Below, one piece after another: positions 24,348 to 34,865 of a stretch of DNA of 64,000 nucleotides; position 1 is the first letter of the stretch, and every line of letters begins with the position of its first letter. Source of the stretch: Ottelia alismoides. Taxonomy: Eukaryota > Streptophyta > Magnoliopsida > Alismatales > Hydrocharitaceae. Both the position numbers and the translations under genes were made by a program. Location: positions 496,001 to 560,000 of the forward strand of contig JAZKJV010000090.1 of the NCBI GenBank assembly GCA_037367405.1. Reading direction: 5' to 3'. A model generated the notes under the pieces. The model was not told the DNA's origin. It made no database searches and saw only the letters and a list, made by a program, of their open reading frames with translations.

Positions 24348-24859
24348 TCTAGAATCGGTTCGGGATATCTTCTCTAAGATTGTTGTTAATAAGAATACCA
24401 TTGCATATATTAAACAGTAAAACGTCGGATCCAAATGAATTAACAGAGAAACAACACCGAATAAAAAAATATTTATCGTGTGTTTCCCAATCATTATCCG
24501 ATTATAAAATGCAAACAGGAACCGATTAAAAGAACATAAACAACAATAAGGGCATGATCCAGAAAGGGTAAAGTAATAAACATATTGCGGCAACCAAAAT
24601 AAAATAAAGATTAGTTTAGAAGTCAACGAAGCGTCAATGAAATGGACTGTCCTTAGAGAAGATATCGCCCCCACAATACCGGTGCGTAGGGTACTGGCGA
24701 TCCGCTCCCAGGATACGACGGTTCACGATCGTCGTCGGCACACACCAATGGGATCGTCCTCGATTGTACCTCAGAGAACTGCATCCGAGAGAGGAAGAGG
24801 ATAAACGTTCGTCCGCGAGAGGAGGAACCAGAGAGAGAGAGAGACGGCGTGAGAGAGGT
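24348..24859 (-). repeat. Copia leader and inner part of its 5' LTR
   Basis: This is the sequence between copia gag and the CACTA insertion. It has no conserved coding sequence. The boundary between LTR and leader is unclear because I see no standard TGGTATCAGAGC primer site. A (GA)n run lies at about 24830-24844. Confidence 0.55.
24857..24859. repeat. Target-site duplication of the CACTA element, copy 1
   Basis: GGT, repeated directly after the right terminus at 32164-32166. A 3-bp duplication is the rule for CACTA transposons. Confidence 0.9.
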
Positions 24860-24891
24860 CACTACAGGCGGGTGGGTCTAAGGGGACGGTC
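24860..24891. repeat. Left terminal inverted repeat of the CACTA element
   Basis: It starts CACTACAGG and runs into the first GGGGACGG subterminal unit. It pairs with 32132-32163, with best identity in CACTACA and AAGGGGACGG-like words. Confidence 0.85.
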
Positions 24892-25645
24892 GTAGACCAT
24901 CCTTTTTGACGCTAGAACCATCCCCTCTGATCAACGGGGACGGTTCCTAAACCGTTCCTTCAGCCACCGTCTCATTTGACTATATGGGACGCTTCTGACA
25001 ACCGTCTTATGTAATCAACCATTGGGGACGGTTGTAACCGTCCCTTGCACGAAGGCTATTAGGGACGGTTGCGACCGTCCCTAATGGGCTTCAACATTTT
25101 GAGACGGCCCCAGAAAACCTTTGGGGACGGTTATCCCCGTCGCATGCGTTTCTCCGATGGGACGGTTGTAACCGTCCCCTTTACCATAGCGTCTATAGCG
25201 ACGCCGACATAAGTGTATAAGGGACGGTTTCAACCGTCGCATATACCTAACTAGAGGGGACGGTTAAAACCGTCCCTACTAGTTTTCTGTTGGCGTCGCT
25301 ATAAACTATTCCAGGCTTCTGTTGGCGTCGCAAAAAGACCTGCAGAGTAGAAGGAACGGTTACAACCGTCACATACATTTGTCTGTAGGGACGGTTGTAA
25401 CCGTCCCTTCTACTCTGCAGGTCTTTTGCGACGCCAACAGAAGCCTGGAATAGTATATAGCGACGCCAACAGAAGACTATTAGGGACGGTTGTAACCGTC
25501 CCCTCTAGTAGTAACATCTATAGCGACGCCAACAGAAGGTTATACGGGACGGTTTTAACCGTCCCCAATAGTCTCTGTGATTTGTTCTGGCTGGGGGGAC
25601 GTTTCTGTAGCTCTAGAGGGGACGGTTACAACCGTCCCCAATAAA
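24892..25645. repeat. Left subterminal repeat array of the CACTA element
   Basis: About a dozen copies of a palindromic unit close to GGGACGGTTGTAACCGTCCC occur at irregular spacing. Some alternate with a second motif, GGCGTCGCTATA or its inverse. Arrays of this kind are the known binding targets of TNPA-type proteins; that role is inferred here from position. Confidence 0.9.
25251..25508. repeat. Large imperfect palindrome within the left subterminal array
   Basis: The left arm begins CTAGAGGGGACGG and the right arm ends CCGTCCCCTCTAG. Between them the two halves are inverted copies of about 125 bp, including CTGTTGGCGTCGC and GACCTGCAGAGTAGAAGG on the left with their complements on the right. 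The centre lies near 25378. Confidence 0.85.
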
Positions 25646-25946
25646 CCATGACAGGAAAAAAAATTTATATATTCTGATATCTTCCTTACATTATTCAATA
25701 TTACACCTGACAACAATATGAACATAATAAACTCTACAACATCCATCATTCTTCTCTGCAAAAGAACAAACCACAACATCTAACAACTAACCATATCATA
25801 AATTGAACATCAAACAACACTTTAGATTCAACATAATCAAAATGTCAACATTAATAAACGATAAGAAGTCTACATAATGTTAGACATTAATAAAAAACAT
25901 TACAATTAAAAGATAAAAATTAACTAGGGTACTACATCCGTGCCAC
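25646..25946 (-). other. 3' flank of the CACTA TNPA-like gene
   Basis: AT-rich sequence between the subterminal array and the stop codon of the TNPA-like gene. It is likely 3' untranslated and contains no repeat units. Confidence 0.5.
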
Positions 25947-27446
25947 CTACTCTGATGCATCACTCTCTTCGGTTTCCTCCTCACTCTCCTCGTCGTCGTC
26001 GAGATGTGCAGGTTGTACAGGGGGCGTGGCTTGACTTTGAAGACGGCTTACTAAGGACCTGAAATTCGCCATGTCCATACGCATCTGTGCCATCTCCGCA
26101 GCTTGTGCATTCATCGTTGCCTTTACTTCGCGCAGCTCCCTCTCCATCTCTCTTTCTCTCTGGCTTCCCTGCGAGGAAGACTGCGACCCACCTGCACCAC
26201 CCATTCCGTACCATGTACGGATCGTTTCGCCCCGTCCTCCGCAACGGATGCGTCCACTGTGTTCTGGACCAGTGGCTTGACGGAAGGCATCATCGGCCGT
26301 CAACGGGGGATTGCTCGTCCCCGTGCTATCCAGCGAGGAGGTAGTAGAGAGCCTAATCATTTCTTCCTGCATATGAGAAATAGAAAATAAATTTAGTATA
26401 TTACCATAAATAATCCTTTAAGTAAAAATTGTATTTATACTTACATGTATTGGTGCGTAGGCTTCATCAACCCACTCCACCTCTCCTCCTAAGTCTCTGC
26501 TCTTTGACCCAGCAAAAACCTCTATGCGGGTCATTTCTCATTCATTTTCCCTCAACTATAAACAGTTAAACAACTTCTTAAAATTGTTTTAAGACTCAAA
26601 ATTAATCGTTGTAAATATTTTTAAAATACTTACAAAGTCGTCCTTCAATTGGTTGGTGTTCTTCCTTCCCATCTTATGCGTCGACCTAAACCCTTTCGAA
26701 CGATTCGCCGTATTCTTGGAAGAAATCGACTGAAATTTCACAAAGTCAGTATAAAAATAAAAGAAATAACTAAGAAAACTATATACATACCGCAAAATCC
26801 TCACTGGACCAAAAATTAATCCGCTCCCTCCATTGCTCTGGTGTAACACCAGGAGGGATATTCTGCACAAGCTGCTCATATGGAATTTGGGGGTTGAAGT
26901 ACTACAAATGGAGAAATAAATAGAGTCAATATGTAAATATCTTGATATTAAGTATTAATAAAAAATCTTACCTTAGCCTTTATGTGTCCCTTGTATCGAT
27001 GCAACATCTCAGCAGCATGGGATAAAATCTGAGAATCGACATGGGTATTGCGTTCCCATGTAAATACAGCCTGATACAAAAAATATAATAACGATTACCT
27101 CATAAAATGCAAAAACTGTTTTAAGATTTTAGAATACCTCCAGATCAGCAAGTATGGTAGCCTTGACAGTATAAGGAAGCTGTCGGAAGTCGTGGGTGGT
27201 GATGGGGACGGGCGCACGGGCATCCTGGCCAAGGTAGCTCTGGAACTCCGTGGAATTCTCTCCTACTGCATCTCCGCCAACAATGCGTACAGGTAACGTC
27301 TGCCCTGGTGCAAGACGGTCTAAGAATCTACACTGAGACGGTCCACGCCGTCTCGGTGTAGCTCCACTACCTGCATCAGAAGAACCGCCCTGTGGCTGCT
27401 GGGGAGGTTCAGGGACCTCCCGAATACGTCTAGGTCTACGAGCCAT
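25947..27446 (-). pseudogene. TNPA-like / Ptta-En-Spm plant transposase accessory gene, six exons, one in-frame stop
   Basis: I assembled six exons on the minus strand from GT..AG junctions: 27446-27138, 27070-26972, 26901-26791, 26729-26634, 26555-26445 and 26366-25947. All five introns are short and phase 0. The exon 1 product starts MARRPRRIREVPEPPQQ. Exon 3 carries the PEQWRERINFWSSEDFA-type segment and exon 4 the SKNTANRSKG motif of the plant transposase (Ptta/En/Spm, Transposase_24) family. The last exon encodes a predicted coiled coil (REREMERELREVKATMNAQ) and an acidic tail. Exon 5 has a TGA in frame at 26538-26540, so the copy is probably dead unless a different junction is used. By family analogy the protein would bind the subterminal repeats. 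The exon model is by eye only. Confidence 0.8.
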
Positions 27447-27547
27447 GTCTGCAATTTTAAAGAGTTATTTCAAATATATACATTTCGATAGATGACAACA
27501 ATTTCAATTAATAGAATTTGAAAATAAAAAAACATTACCTGAAATTG

Positions 27548-30500
27548 CTAGTTCCAAGTTCCATTGTCGTTGTCTAATACCTCATGCAAAAAATCATTGG
27601 AGTTATTTTGATATGCTACATCATTGTCTAGTGCATCTTCCTCTTCGTTTACGTCGAAGAAATCTCTCGGTGTTGTTCTAATTGGTATTATCCATCCACT
27701 AACTGAGTTATCTGGAACATAAAAGACCTGTTCGACCCGACTGGCAAGCGTATACGGTTTATTTGTTTGTAACCTACCTGTTTGCTTTAAAGAAAGAACC
27801 CCATTTCTATCCTTTTTGTAACCTACTCCAACTCGACCAACATCGAACCAGATGCAATGAAATAGAACACACCTTGCATCATGTGTAAAATTGATTTCAA
27901 GTATATTAATAATCTCGCCATAATATCCGTCAATTTCAGCATTGAGATCAGCCTTCACTATTACTCCTGAAAGTTGTGACGCTTTATTTTTATCAATTGA
28001 CTTCTTTCGAAATCTAAACCCGTTAACGATATAGCCAGAATGTGATATTATCAATGAGTATGGACTCCTGTGAATTATATCGAGATTTGCGCTCCACCGT
28101 TCATCTTTGGTAACTTTTAATATTTTAATTTTATCCCCGAACCATTTCAGAAAGTTTGATTTGCTAGTGGTTGTTGACTGAAACTCCTCGAAGAAAGAAT
28201 CTACCTCGTCTCCTTGCATCAAAATATAATAATGAATAAGATCTCTTTCAATGTCTGAAATACTACGACGGGTACTCTTTAGGATAGTTCGGCCATTCTG
28301 TTGAAATATTCAAAGTTTATTTGGATCTTCTATCCACAACTCACCATCATTATTTCGTTCGAACCTATCGAATCTAATACTCTTTCCATCACCCATATAC
28401 ATGTCACAAAATGTGATACATTCTTCACATAAATATCCCTCGGCAATACAACCTTCAGGTGCAGCTTTGTTAAATACCATATTCTTTAATTTCCGTAGAT
28501 ATCTTTCAATTGGATACATCCATCGATACTGCACAGGACCACATATCCGGGCTTCGCTAGCAAGATGAATAATGAGATGAACCACTATATTAAAAAATGT
28601 AGGTGGAAAGAGCTGCTCCAGTTTACATAGAGTTATAACTATATATGTCTCTAGTCTGAACAATACTTCCGGGTCTAAAGTCTTTGAACACAACGCCTTA
28701 AAAAACTGACTGACTTCAATTAGTGGCTGCAAAACATCGGGATGTACAACTCCTCTGATTGACAACGAAAAATGAACTTGCATAAGTACGTGACAATCAT
28801 GACTTTTTAATGACGATATCTTTCTTTCCGTCATATTTATGCATCTGCTAATTTGAGAGGAGAATCCATCAGATACTCTAACGGATTTAATAAAATCCAG
28901 TATCTTATCTTTGTCAGCATTGGATAAAGTGTACACTGCTTCAGGAATTATTACTTTAGAATTGTCATACTCAATCGGATGTAATTCGGGTCGGATACGC
29001 AATTGTATTAGATCACGTCTGGCTCGCAAACTGTCTTTGGCAGTACTAGAGATATTCAAAATTGAAAGAATATTTTCCATAACATTCTTCTCTATATGCA
29101 TCACGTGCAAGTTATGACGGACCTGTAAAGTATGCCAGTAGGGCAGCTCCTGAAAGAATATACTTTGTTTTCGCCATCCACCTGTATTCTTCCTCTTTGT
29201 TAATCGGCCTAGAAGAAGTTTCCCAAATTTTTTTGTTCCATCCACATTGTGCTTCCTGATCGGCGAGTCAAAATTAAACGACGTCCAAACGGTTGTCTAT
29301 CGAACTTATAATTATTTTCACTTCTTAACCATCTATGACTGACCGGTAAGAAACGACGATGTCCCAAATAACAATGTTTCATACTCGCATTTAGCCATGT
29401 CGAATGTGTTTTATCCATACAAATCGGACATGCGAGTTTACCTTTCGTACTCCATCCTGATAAATTGGCATATACTGGAAAATCATTAATTGTCCACAAT
29501 AAAGAAGCACGCATTGTAAAGAATTCTTTCTTTACCGCATCATACGTACTAACTCCAGAATTCCACAGAATCTTTAGTTCGTCAATAAAGGTTGCATATA
29601 TGTATCTATCGCATTACCTGGCCCCTTAGGACCAGGTATCAATAACGACATCATCATAAAGGAAGATGCCATTGACATCCATGGTGGCAGATTATATGTA
29701 ACAAGTATCACAGGTCAAATAGAGTAACTCGTACTCATATTTCCGAATGGATTAAAGCCGTCAGAAGCAAGATCCAATCGTACGTTTCTTACTTCTTTAG
29801 AAAACGATGGATACATTTCATCAAACTTTCTCCACTCCTCTGTATCTGATGGATGTCGCATAACACCGGTTACATCTTTCCTTTTGATATTACTGTGCCA
29901 TATCATCATTTTAGCTGTTCTTTCGTATGAATACAATCGCTGTAATCGGGGAATCAAAGGAAAGAAACTTAAAATCTTCTCTGGTTTTTTCCTCTTCGAA
30001 TCAGTATCATTATTCTTATATCTGCTACTTTTGCAGTCAGGACATTTATCTAAATTTGAGTAATCCTTCCAATATAAAATGCAGTCGTTCGGACATGCGT
30101 CAATTTTCTCGTAGTTCAGTCCAAGTGCACGAAATCTAGACTTAGCATCCTTCCAGTCCTTTGGAAAGTTTTCTGGATTATTTAATAATGTCCTAATCAA
30201 AAGTAAGACATCTGTCACCGTAACCGCTGTACACCGATTCTTCACTTTATCTTAAACATCTCCAGAAGAAAACGTAATCGAGACATTTTGACTCCAGAGC
30301 ATAACGGCTTCTCTGCATCTTGTATTTTTTCATGCAACGTATCCGGAAGCGAATCCATCATTTCATCGGTGTCATGTCCTCGAATGTTATCTATCATCTC
30401 AAATATAGCATCACGATCTTGAATTTCGGAGACATCTCTTTCAGTATCACCGTGGACATTACTATCTTCTTCTAAATTAACTCCTTCACCATGATATGTC

Positions 30501-30733
30501 CAATTCGTATAATGTAGCCAAAATCCATTTAATATCAAATGCTCGTAAACTGTGGCTCGATTTTGGGTCAAAGTATTTTTGCATCTTATGCAAGGACAAT
30601 GTATCTTATCTCCTTCACCTCCTACAATATGATAGTGCGATTCATATCGAAAAGCCCAGTCTATGAATCCGATAACTCCTTTATTATACGTCCGATAGTC
30701 ATCGAATCTTTTCTTTATCCAACTTTTATCCAT
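27548..30733 (-). pseudogene. TNP2-type CACTA transposase with several frameshifts
   Basis: In order on the minus strand: an N-terminal transposase-associated zinc domain (30242-30733, MDKSWIKKRFDDYR and IHCPCIRCKN); the tnp2 catalytic region (about 30245-29245, with YEKIDACPNDCILYWKDY, YNLPPWM, LLIPGPKGPGN and LWTINDFPVYANLSGWSTKG); a DUF4218 region (28310-29245, HNLHVMHIEKNV and LKSHDCHVLMQ); and a DUF4216 region (27548-28222, VEQVFYVPDN). Reading requires frame changes near 30243, within 29715-29515 (at least one), and near 29240, so the gene is decayed even if some gaps are introns. It is divergent from the TNPA-like gene and transcribed in the same direction, upstream of it. The product would be the enzyme that excises CACTA elements. 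Confidence 0.92.
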
Positions 30734-31427
30734 TTTCTAAAGGTAAGATATAAAGTTAATTTCAAAAATGTTTGGTAATGTTCATAACAACAACATGACA
30801 TCATTATTAACTAGGGTAGAATAACAACAATATTCTACTAAATATCATGTGGCACACTTGGCTTTCGATCCAGAGAGTTCGGTCTTGGTCTACCCCTCCT
30901 CCTCCTGACAAATCGGGTTCAGGAGCAGCGCTTGGCAGGGCAGGCTGCGACACGTAGGATCGAAGGAAAATGAATCGGCTGTACACAAATATCTCACATT
31001 TGCATCATACCTCTACACGTTCACGTCATAAAACTAGGGTAGTCATTGACATCATACGTTTACACATTCAGAGTATACAATTTTTCATTCACATCATGCA
31101 TTTACACCTTTTGGTATTTGTATAACACCGCATACTATCATCACATTCACATCTATACACCATCATTCACAACAATGCTTATCCATCATACCTACAATAC
31201 TTTCACATACTTATCCATCATCACAACAATACTTTCACATACTATACATACTTATCCATCATACTATTCACATCATAAGCAAGCATGATAAGATTATAAA
31301 AATAAACAATGCTTTTACAATAAACAATTCTTTAACAAATCTATACATACAAATTAAGATTATGAAATTAAAGCAAGCACAATATATTAATAAATAACCA
31401 GAAAGTTTAAAAAAAATTTACATCCAA
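30734..31427 (-). promoter_or_regulatory. Probable promoter/5' leader region of the CACTA transposase
   Basis: This AT-rich region lies upstream of the transposase start and has CATCA/CACAT-rich low complexity at 30980-31290. I see no gene. The promoter role is inferred only from position. Confidence 0.35.
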
Positions 31428-31630
31428 ATGAGGGAGGAGGTGGAGGCCGGAGGACGGATGCCGGAGGGCAACGAACGAGATGGGGGACGCCGGAGGGTGG
31501 AGGCGAAGGCCGGAGGGCAAGGGGCGCGAGGATGGACGTCGGAGGGTGGAGGAGGAAGCAGGAGGGTGGTGGAGGACGCCGGAGGGCGATGGGGAAGAAA
31601 TGGGGAATGAGGAAGAATGAGGAAGATGGG
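31428..31630. repeat. G-rich GCCGGAGGG minisatellite-like block
   Basis: A 200-bp GC-rich stretch is built from degenerate GACGCCGGAGGGTGGAGG-like units, in sharp contrast to its AT-rich surroundings. Frames across it are low-complexity. It lies between the transposase leader and the right subterminal array. Confidence 0.75.
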
Positions 31631-31654
31631 TTCGACGGGGTTGGATTTATTACC

Positions 31655-32131
31655 ATCAGGGACGGTCGTTCGACCGTCCCTTTTACTAAGAATCGGCGAC
31701 GGTTAAAAGTGGACCGTCCCCTCAGATAATTTTTATTTAAAGCGACGGTTACAACCGTCCCTTATAATTATAATCGGGGACGGTCGCAAGTTGACCGTCC
31801 CCTATGGTTACATACATTTTACCCAGCGCGCCATTTACAGAGGTTGAAGGGACGGTTATGCAACCGTCCCATAAAACGAAACCATAAGGGACGGTTACAA
31901 CCGTCCCCTTTACTTTCACTTATATGCGACGGCCACAATGAAGTAACGGGGTCGGTTATGACCGTCCCCTAAAGGCTTGTTCCGGGGGACGGTCCTATAA
32001 CCGTCCCTAATTGTCATGTAATAAGGGGCGGTCATAACCGACCGTCGCTAAACCTTTACATAGGGGACGGGCAGCAAACAACCGTCCCCTAAAGTAGTAT
32101 AGGGGACGGTGGCTGTTTGACCGTCCCCAAA
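31655..32131. repeat. Right subterminal repeat array of the CACTA element
   Basis: About eleven palindromic units related to GGGACGGTTACAACCGTCCC, some with longer loops (for example GGGGACGGTCGCAAGTTGAC). The array mirrors the left one. Confidence 0.9.
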
Positions 32132-32163
32132 AACCGTCCCCAAAGGCTGTCCAGTTTGTAGTG
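32132..32163. repeat. Right terminal inverted repeat of the CACTA element
   Basis: It ends TTTGTAGTG on the plus strand, which is CACTACAAA in reverse, and pairs with 24860-24891. Confidence 0.88.
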
Positions 32164-32714
32164 GGTTTTTCTTGCGAGTGAAGAAAGACGGCGTCGTGTG
32201 AGGGATATAAAAAGAGGGGCTCGCGTGTCCTAGCGCGCGGTGACCTTTGGTTTCCGAAAACGCCCTTCAACGGGCGTGTCCATTCGAATTCCAAACCCGT
32301 GGCTAAATCAAGCCGTTTGGATTAAGTCCGATTCCCAATGTGATCACGATTAAGTTAATTTGTCTAATTAATTTAATCGATCAGTCAAATGAAACCCGCA
32401 ACAAAAGTATCGAGATCCGAATTAACGAGCCCGAGACGGAGACGGAGCGGAGCGCTCGCGCGCGTGTGTGGTCTACCATTCCTCCTCTCTACTATTGCTA
32501 CAAGAGCTTGGTGTGTGGACTCATATATAAGTCCACCAAAAGTTTAGTTCTCCCCGGTGTGGTACTAAACTTCCACCCAAACTCAACCATGTTTCAAATT
32601 TAGGAATTCCCAACTTTCCCTCCAAACATTTGGTTTCCCAATTGAAGCCAAATTAATGCCAATTGTAATTAATAGATTTTCCAATTAAAATGAAGATACA
32701 ATTTTAATAGAACA
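32164..32714 (-). repeat. Outer part of the copia 5' LTR, beyond the CACTA insertion
   Basis: It starts with the second GGT of the CACTA target duplication and resumes the copia sequence left at 24859. On the minus strand it starts TGTTCTATTAAAATTG and contains TATA-like words (CTTATATATGAGTCC near 32524, and TTTTTATATCCC near 32210). The outer end coincides with the start of the host-gene fragments at 32714/32715. It has no coding sequence. Confidence 0.7.
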
Positions 32715-32882
32715 GTGGGCTCCTGGCTTCCTCCACCACCGCCATCCTCCACCCAATGGACTTCTACGTGCTCCAGTCCGCCCACTCTTCCTTCTCGGAC
32801 CTCACGAGCTCCCACTTCCTCTCCTCTTGGGGCTTCACCTCCAACCCGTACGCCTTATCCTACATTCTCTGCTCCAATGAGA
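32714..32882 (+). pseudogene. LRR-protein N-terminal fragment (host gene remnant)
   Basis: The frame starting at 32714 reads through TAILHPMDFYVLQSAHSSF and FLSSWGFTSNP. This resembles the N-terminal cap of plant leucine-rich-repeat receptor-like proteins, which typically have an AILDPxDFLALQSIRKSL-like segment followed by a SWDFTSDPC motif. The usual Pro-Cys is Pro-Tyr here, and no leucine-rich repeats follow, because the sequence passes directly into a PP2C fragment. Codon third positions are GC-rich, unlike the flanking elements. The assignment rests on memory of the family motif and needs a search. Confidence 0.55.
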
Positions 32883-33113
32883 CGCGGTGTAGTATGGAAT
32901 GTGCTGAGCAACGACGAGGTGGTGTCAATCATATGATCGGCTAGAAGCAAAGAGATCGCTGCAAGAGATGTCGTTGCAGCAACAGTTCGAGCGTGGAAGC
33001 AGAACTTCCCGAGCTCACTGGTAGATGACTGCACTGTCGTGTGCCTCTCGCTTCAAGAGGATAATCACAACTTTTATGTGGCATCTGTAGATGATGAGTA
33101 CTCCAGTAGATAG
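32883..33113 (+). pseudogene. Plant PP2C protein phosphatase C-terminal fragment, one in-frame stop
   Basis: In the frame ending at the TAG at 33111-33113, the sequence reads VVWNVLSNDEVVSII, a TGA stop at 32934-32936, then SARSKEIAARDVVAATVRAW and LVDDCTVVCLSLQ. This is the DGVWDVLSN-EVVSIV ... W(K)-FP-S--DDC(A/T)VVCLFL end of plant PP2C phosphatases, including the Asp-Asp-Cys just before the final strand. The initial DGVWD has become RGVVWN, so a metal-binding Asp is lost. Only the last quarter of the domain is present. It is a remnant, attached downstream of the LRR fragment in a different frame. Confidence 0.8.
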
Positions 33114-34074
33114 ATCTTTTTTTTCCCAGAATCTCCGTGTGTCCATCTTGCACCCATGTAATATATCCACAGCAAATGTTCTTCTTTTCATCTTAGTACT
33201 GTGAAAAGCTTAGCAACAACAGAAAGAGATCTATCAAGAAGTTGTTGGGTGGACAATGGCACTTGATTCTTGAGGTTATCAGAATCAGATTCTAGTGCAA
33301 ATGCAAGAAATTTGCTAGATTGGCAGAAAACTTCGACCAATCATATAGGTCATTACTCCTCTGGGAAGAAATGCCCTACTTAAAGTGTCAAACCCGATTC
33401 ACACCATAGCAAGGGTCCACCTTAGATAATGGTTTACAACCAATCCAGGCTTTCAACATATAACTGATGCTTCGACACTTGCTAACGGAGTTGGTCGCTA
33501 TACCATATAAATAAAATAGCAAACTGCTTACATTGATTGCTTTATTTTCATTAGTGATTGTTTTTCTTGTTGGTCAATTGTATTAATTGAAGATAATGAC
33601 ATTGCATATTTTTCCTCCCTTAGTTGATCTCGATTTTCGTGTCATCAGCGGGCATTTCACTTGAATTGGGGGACAGAGAGAGGAAAGGAGTGGTGGAGAA
33701 TGAGAGAATGTGAACATGGTAGAGGAAAGTGGAGAGAGGGAGAACATGCGTAGGAAGGACCACGTGTCCATCGTGGAAGAGATTTAGTGAAAATCCAACT
33801 TTAGTACAAAGAACAGATAAAATAGCAATATTCCTATCACATTCTCAAAAAATCTAATGTACACGTGAAAATGTTGCTTAAATTCGAAAAGAACAGGCTG
33901 CAAAACCTCCTTGAAGACATAACTTCGTAAAAATAAAATCACCATATTAACTAATAGGTAATCCAGCCACTATACAACAATGTTAACTAACCCCTCTTAT
34001 CAGTCTCATTTTCAAGGAAAACTGAATACGGATGCAAAAAATTTTTTGATATTGACATATTAACCCACTTGACA
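33114..34074. other. Intergenic sequence, possibly old 3' flank of the PP2C fragment
   Basis: No reading frame resembles a protein. The first 200 bp could be former 3' untranslated sequence of the PP2C gene; this is a guess from position. The rest is AT-rich with a GA-rich patch near 33665-33760. Confidence 0.4.
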
Positions 34075-34166
34075 ATTGTTGAGAGAAATCTCATCTTTAA
34101 AAAAAGAAATAATAGATATAATTGTTGAGAGAAATCTCATCTTTAAAAAAAGAAATAATAGATATA
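34075..34166. repeat. Perfect tandem duplication, 2 x 46 bp
   Basis: A 46-bp unit starting ATTGTTGAGAGAAATCTC occurs twice with no visible difference. No function is apparent. Confidence 0.9.
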
Positions 34167-34493
34167 GATGAAAAAAGAAGAACATATGACCACCATCTCC
34201 AACAAAACCATCAAAGTTAGCACGTATAAAAGAAATTAATAAAACATACCCAATATTTGAAGCACAAACACTCCGTGAGCTCGTCACACACAACTATGAT
34301 GAAATGGGAAGATAGATCACCTGAGAAAGCAACAGAGGGGCAAAGGAAGAATTGGGAGATTTCCCAAATAATCCAAAAAAAAGAGAGAGTTCAAACATAC
34401 GAAGTTCGGTCTCTATCGATTGAGTGTACGAAGCAAACAACGGAATCTGAAATGCATATACCAAATTTGGGGGCGGGATAGAAAAAAGAGGAA

Positions 34494-34865
34494 AGGGAGC
34501 AGCTTACTTTGTGAAGTAGATAAATTTACATACTTCACATCTATTTTTAGCAAATTCTTTTATTTATTTTTTGAAAATACCACCGTGAATCTTCATAACT
34601 ATATCCCTCTAATATGTTCTTCAAATTTTTTCAGAAACGGGGACTCCTATGACCTCCACCCAGACAGTCATTTTTTAACGACAGATTCGTTGTATTTTAC
34701 CTTCTAGATGATGGGCATATGAGTCTCTGTTTCTGACGAAATTTGAATGCATATTAGAGGTATATAGTTATGAAAATCCATGTGGTATTTTTCAAAAAAA
34801 TAAAAAATTTACTAAAAATAGATATGAAATAGGTAAAGTTAACCACTTCACAAAGTAAGCTCCCT
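34494..34865. mobile_element. Foldback MITE with arms of about 170 bp
   Basis: The left arm starts GGGAGCAGCTTACTTTGTGA. The reverse of the right arm starts GGGAGCTTACTTTGTGAAG, and both continue through ATCTATTTTTAG, GAAAATACCAC, CATAACTATAT, CTCTAATATG and CAGAAAC words nearly to the centre. The element is 372 bp with no coding sequence. The right end abuts the T-run at the LINE tail. No clear target duplication was found, so the superfamily is open. Confidence 0.78.

Larger units (their letters stand above)
24860..32163 (-). mobile_element. CACTA (En/Spm) DNA transposon, 7,304 bp, with both ends present
   Basis: The termini are CACTACAGGCGGGTGGGTC on the left and, in reverse, CACTACAAACTGGACAGCC on the right. 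They are flanked by a perfect 3-bp duplication (GGT). Both subterminal regions are packed with palindromic GGGACGGT...ACCGTCCC units. Two gene regions on the minus strand match the family plan: a TNP2-type transposase (27548-30733) and a TNPA-like second gene (25947-27446). TNP2 proteins cut the ends; TNPA proteins bind the subterminal repeats. The transposase has several frameshifts and the second gene one in-frame stop, so this copy is probably not autonomous. It lies in the copia LTR or leader. Confidence 0.95.
18298..32714 (-). mobile_element. Ty1-copia retrotransposon, 3'-truncated and split by two later insertions
   Basis: The pieces on the minus strand, in element order, are: outer LTR (32714-32164), inner LTR/leader (24859-24348), gag (24347-23592), then the end of gag plus protease and integrase (19434-18298). 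The gaps are filled exactly by a CACTA element (24860-32163) and a solo Athila-like LTR (19440-23586). Both have perfect target duplications, so the copia element was there first. It ends abruptly near 18298 inside integrase, so reverse transcriptase, RNase H and the 3' LTR are missing. The LTR outer end reads TGTTCTATT on the minus strand. Confidence 0.8.

Noticed and set aside
24348..24674. Hydrophobic N-terminal extension of copia Gag as a signal or membrane segment
   Set aside because: It lies in the untranslated leader upstream of the conserved Gag start. Its hydrophobic composition follows from AT-rich DNA.
24892..25645. Regularly spaced palindromic repeats as a CRISPR array
   Set aside because: Spacing is irregular, units are palindromic and vary, there are no cas genes, and the array is mirrored at the other end of a CACTA element in plant DNA.
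33583..33771. Short minus-strand frame as a gene downstream of the PP2C fragment
   Set aside because: It has only 62 codons, no recognisable domain, and lies in unremarkable intergenic sequence.
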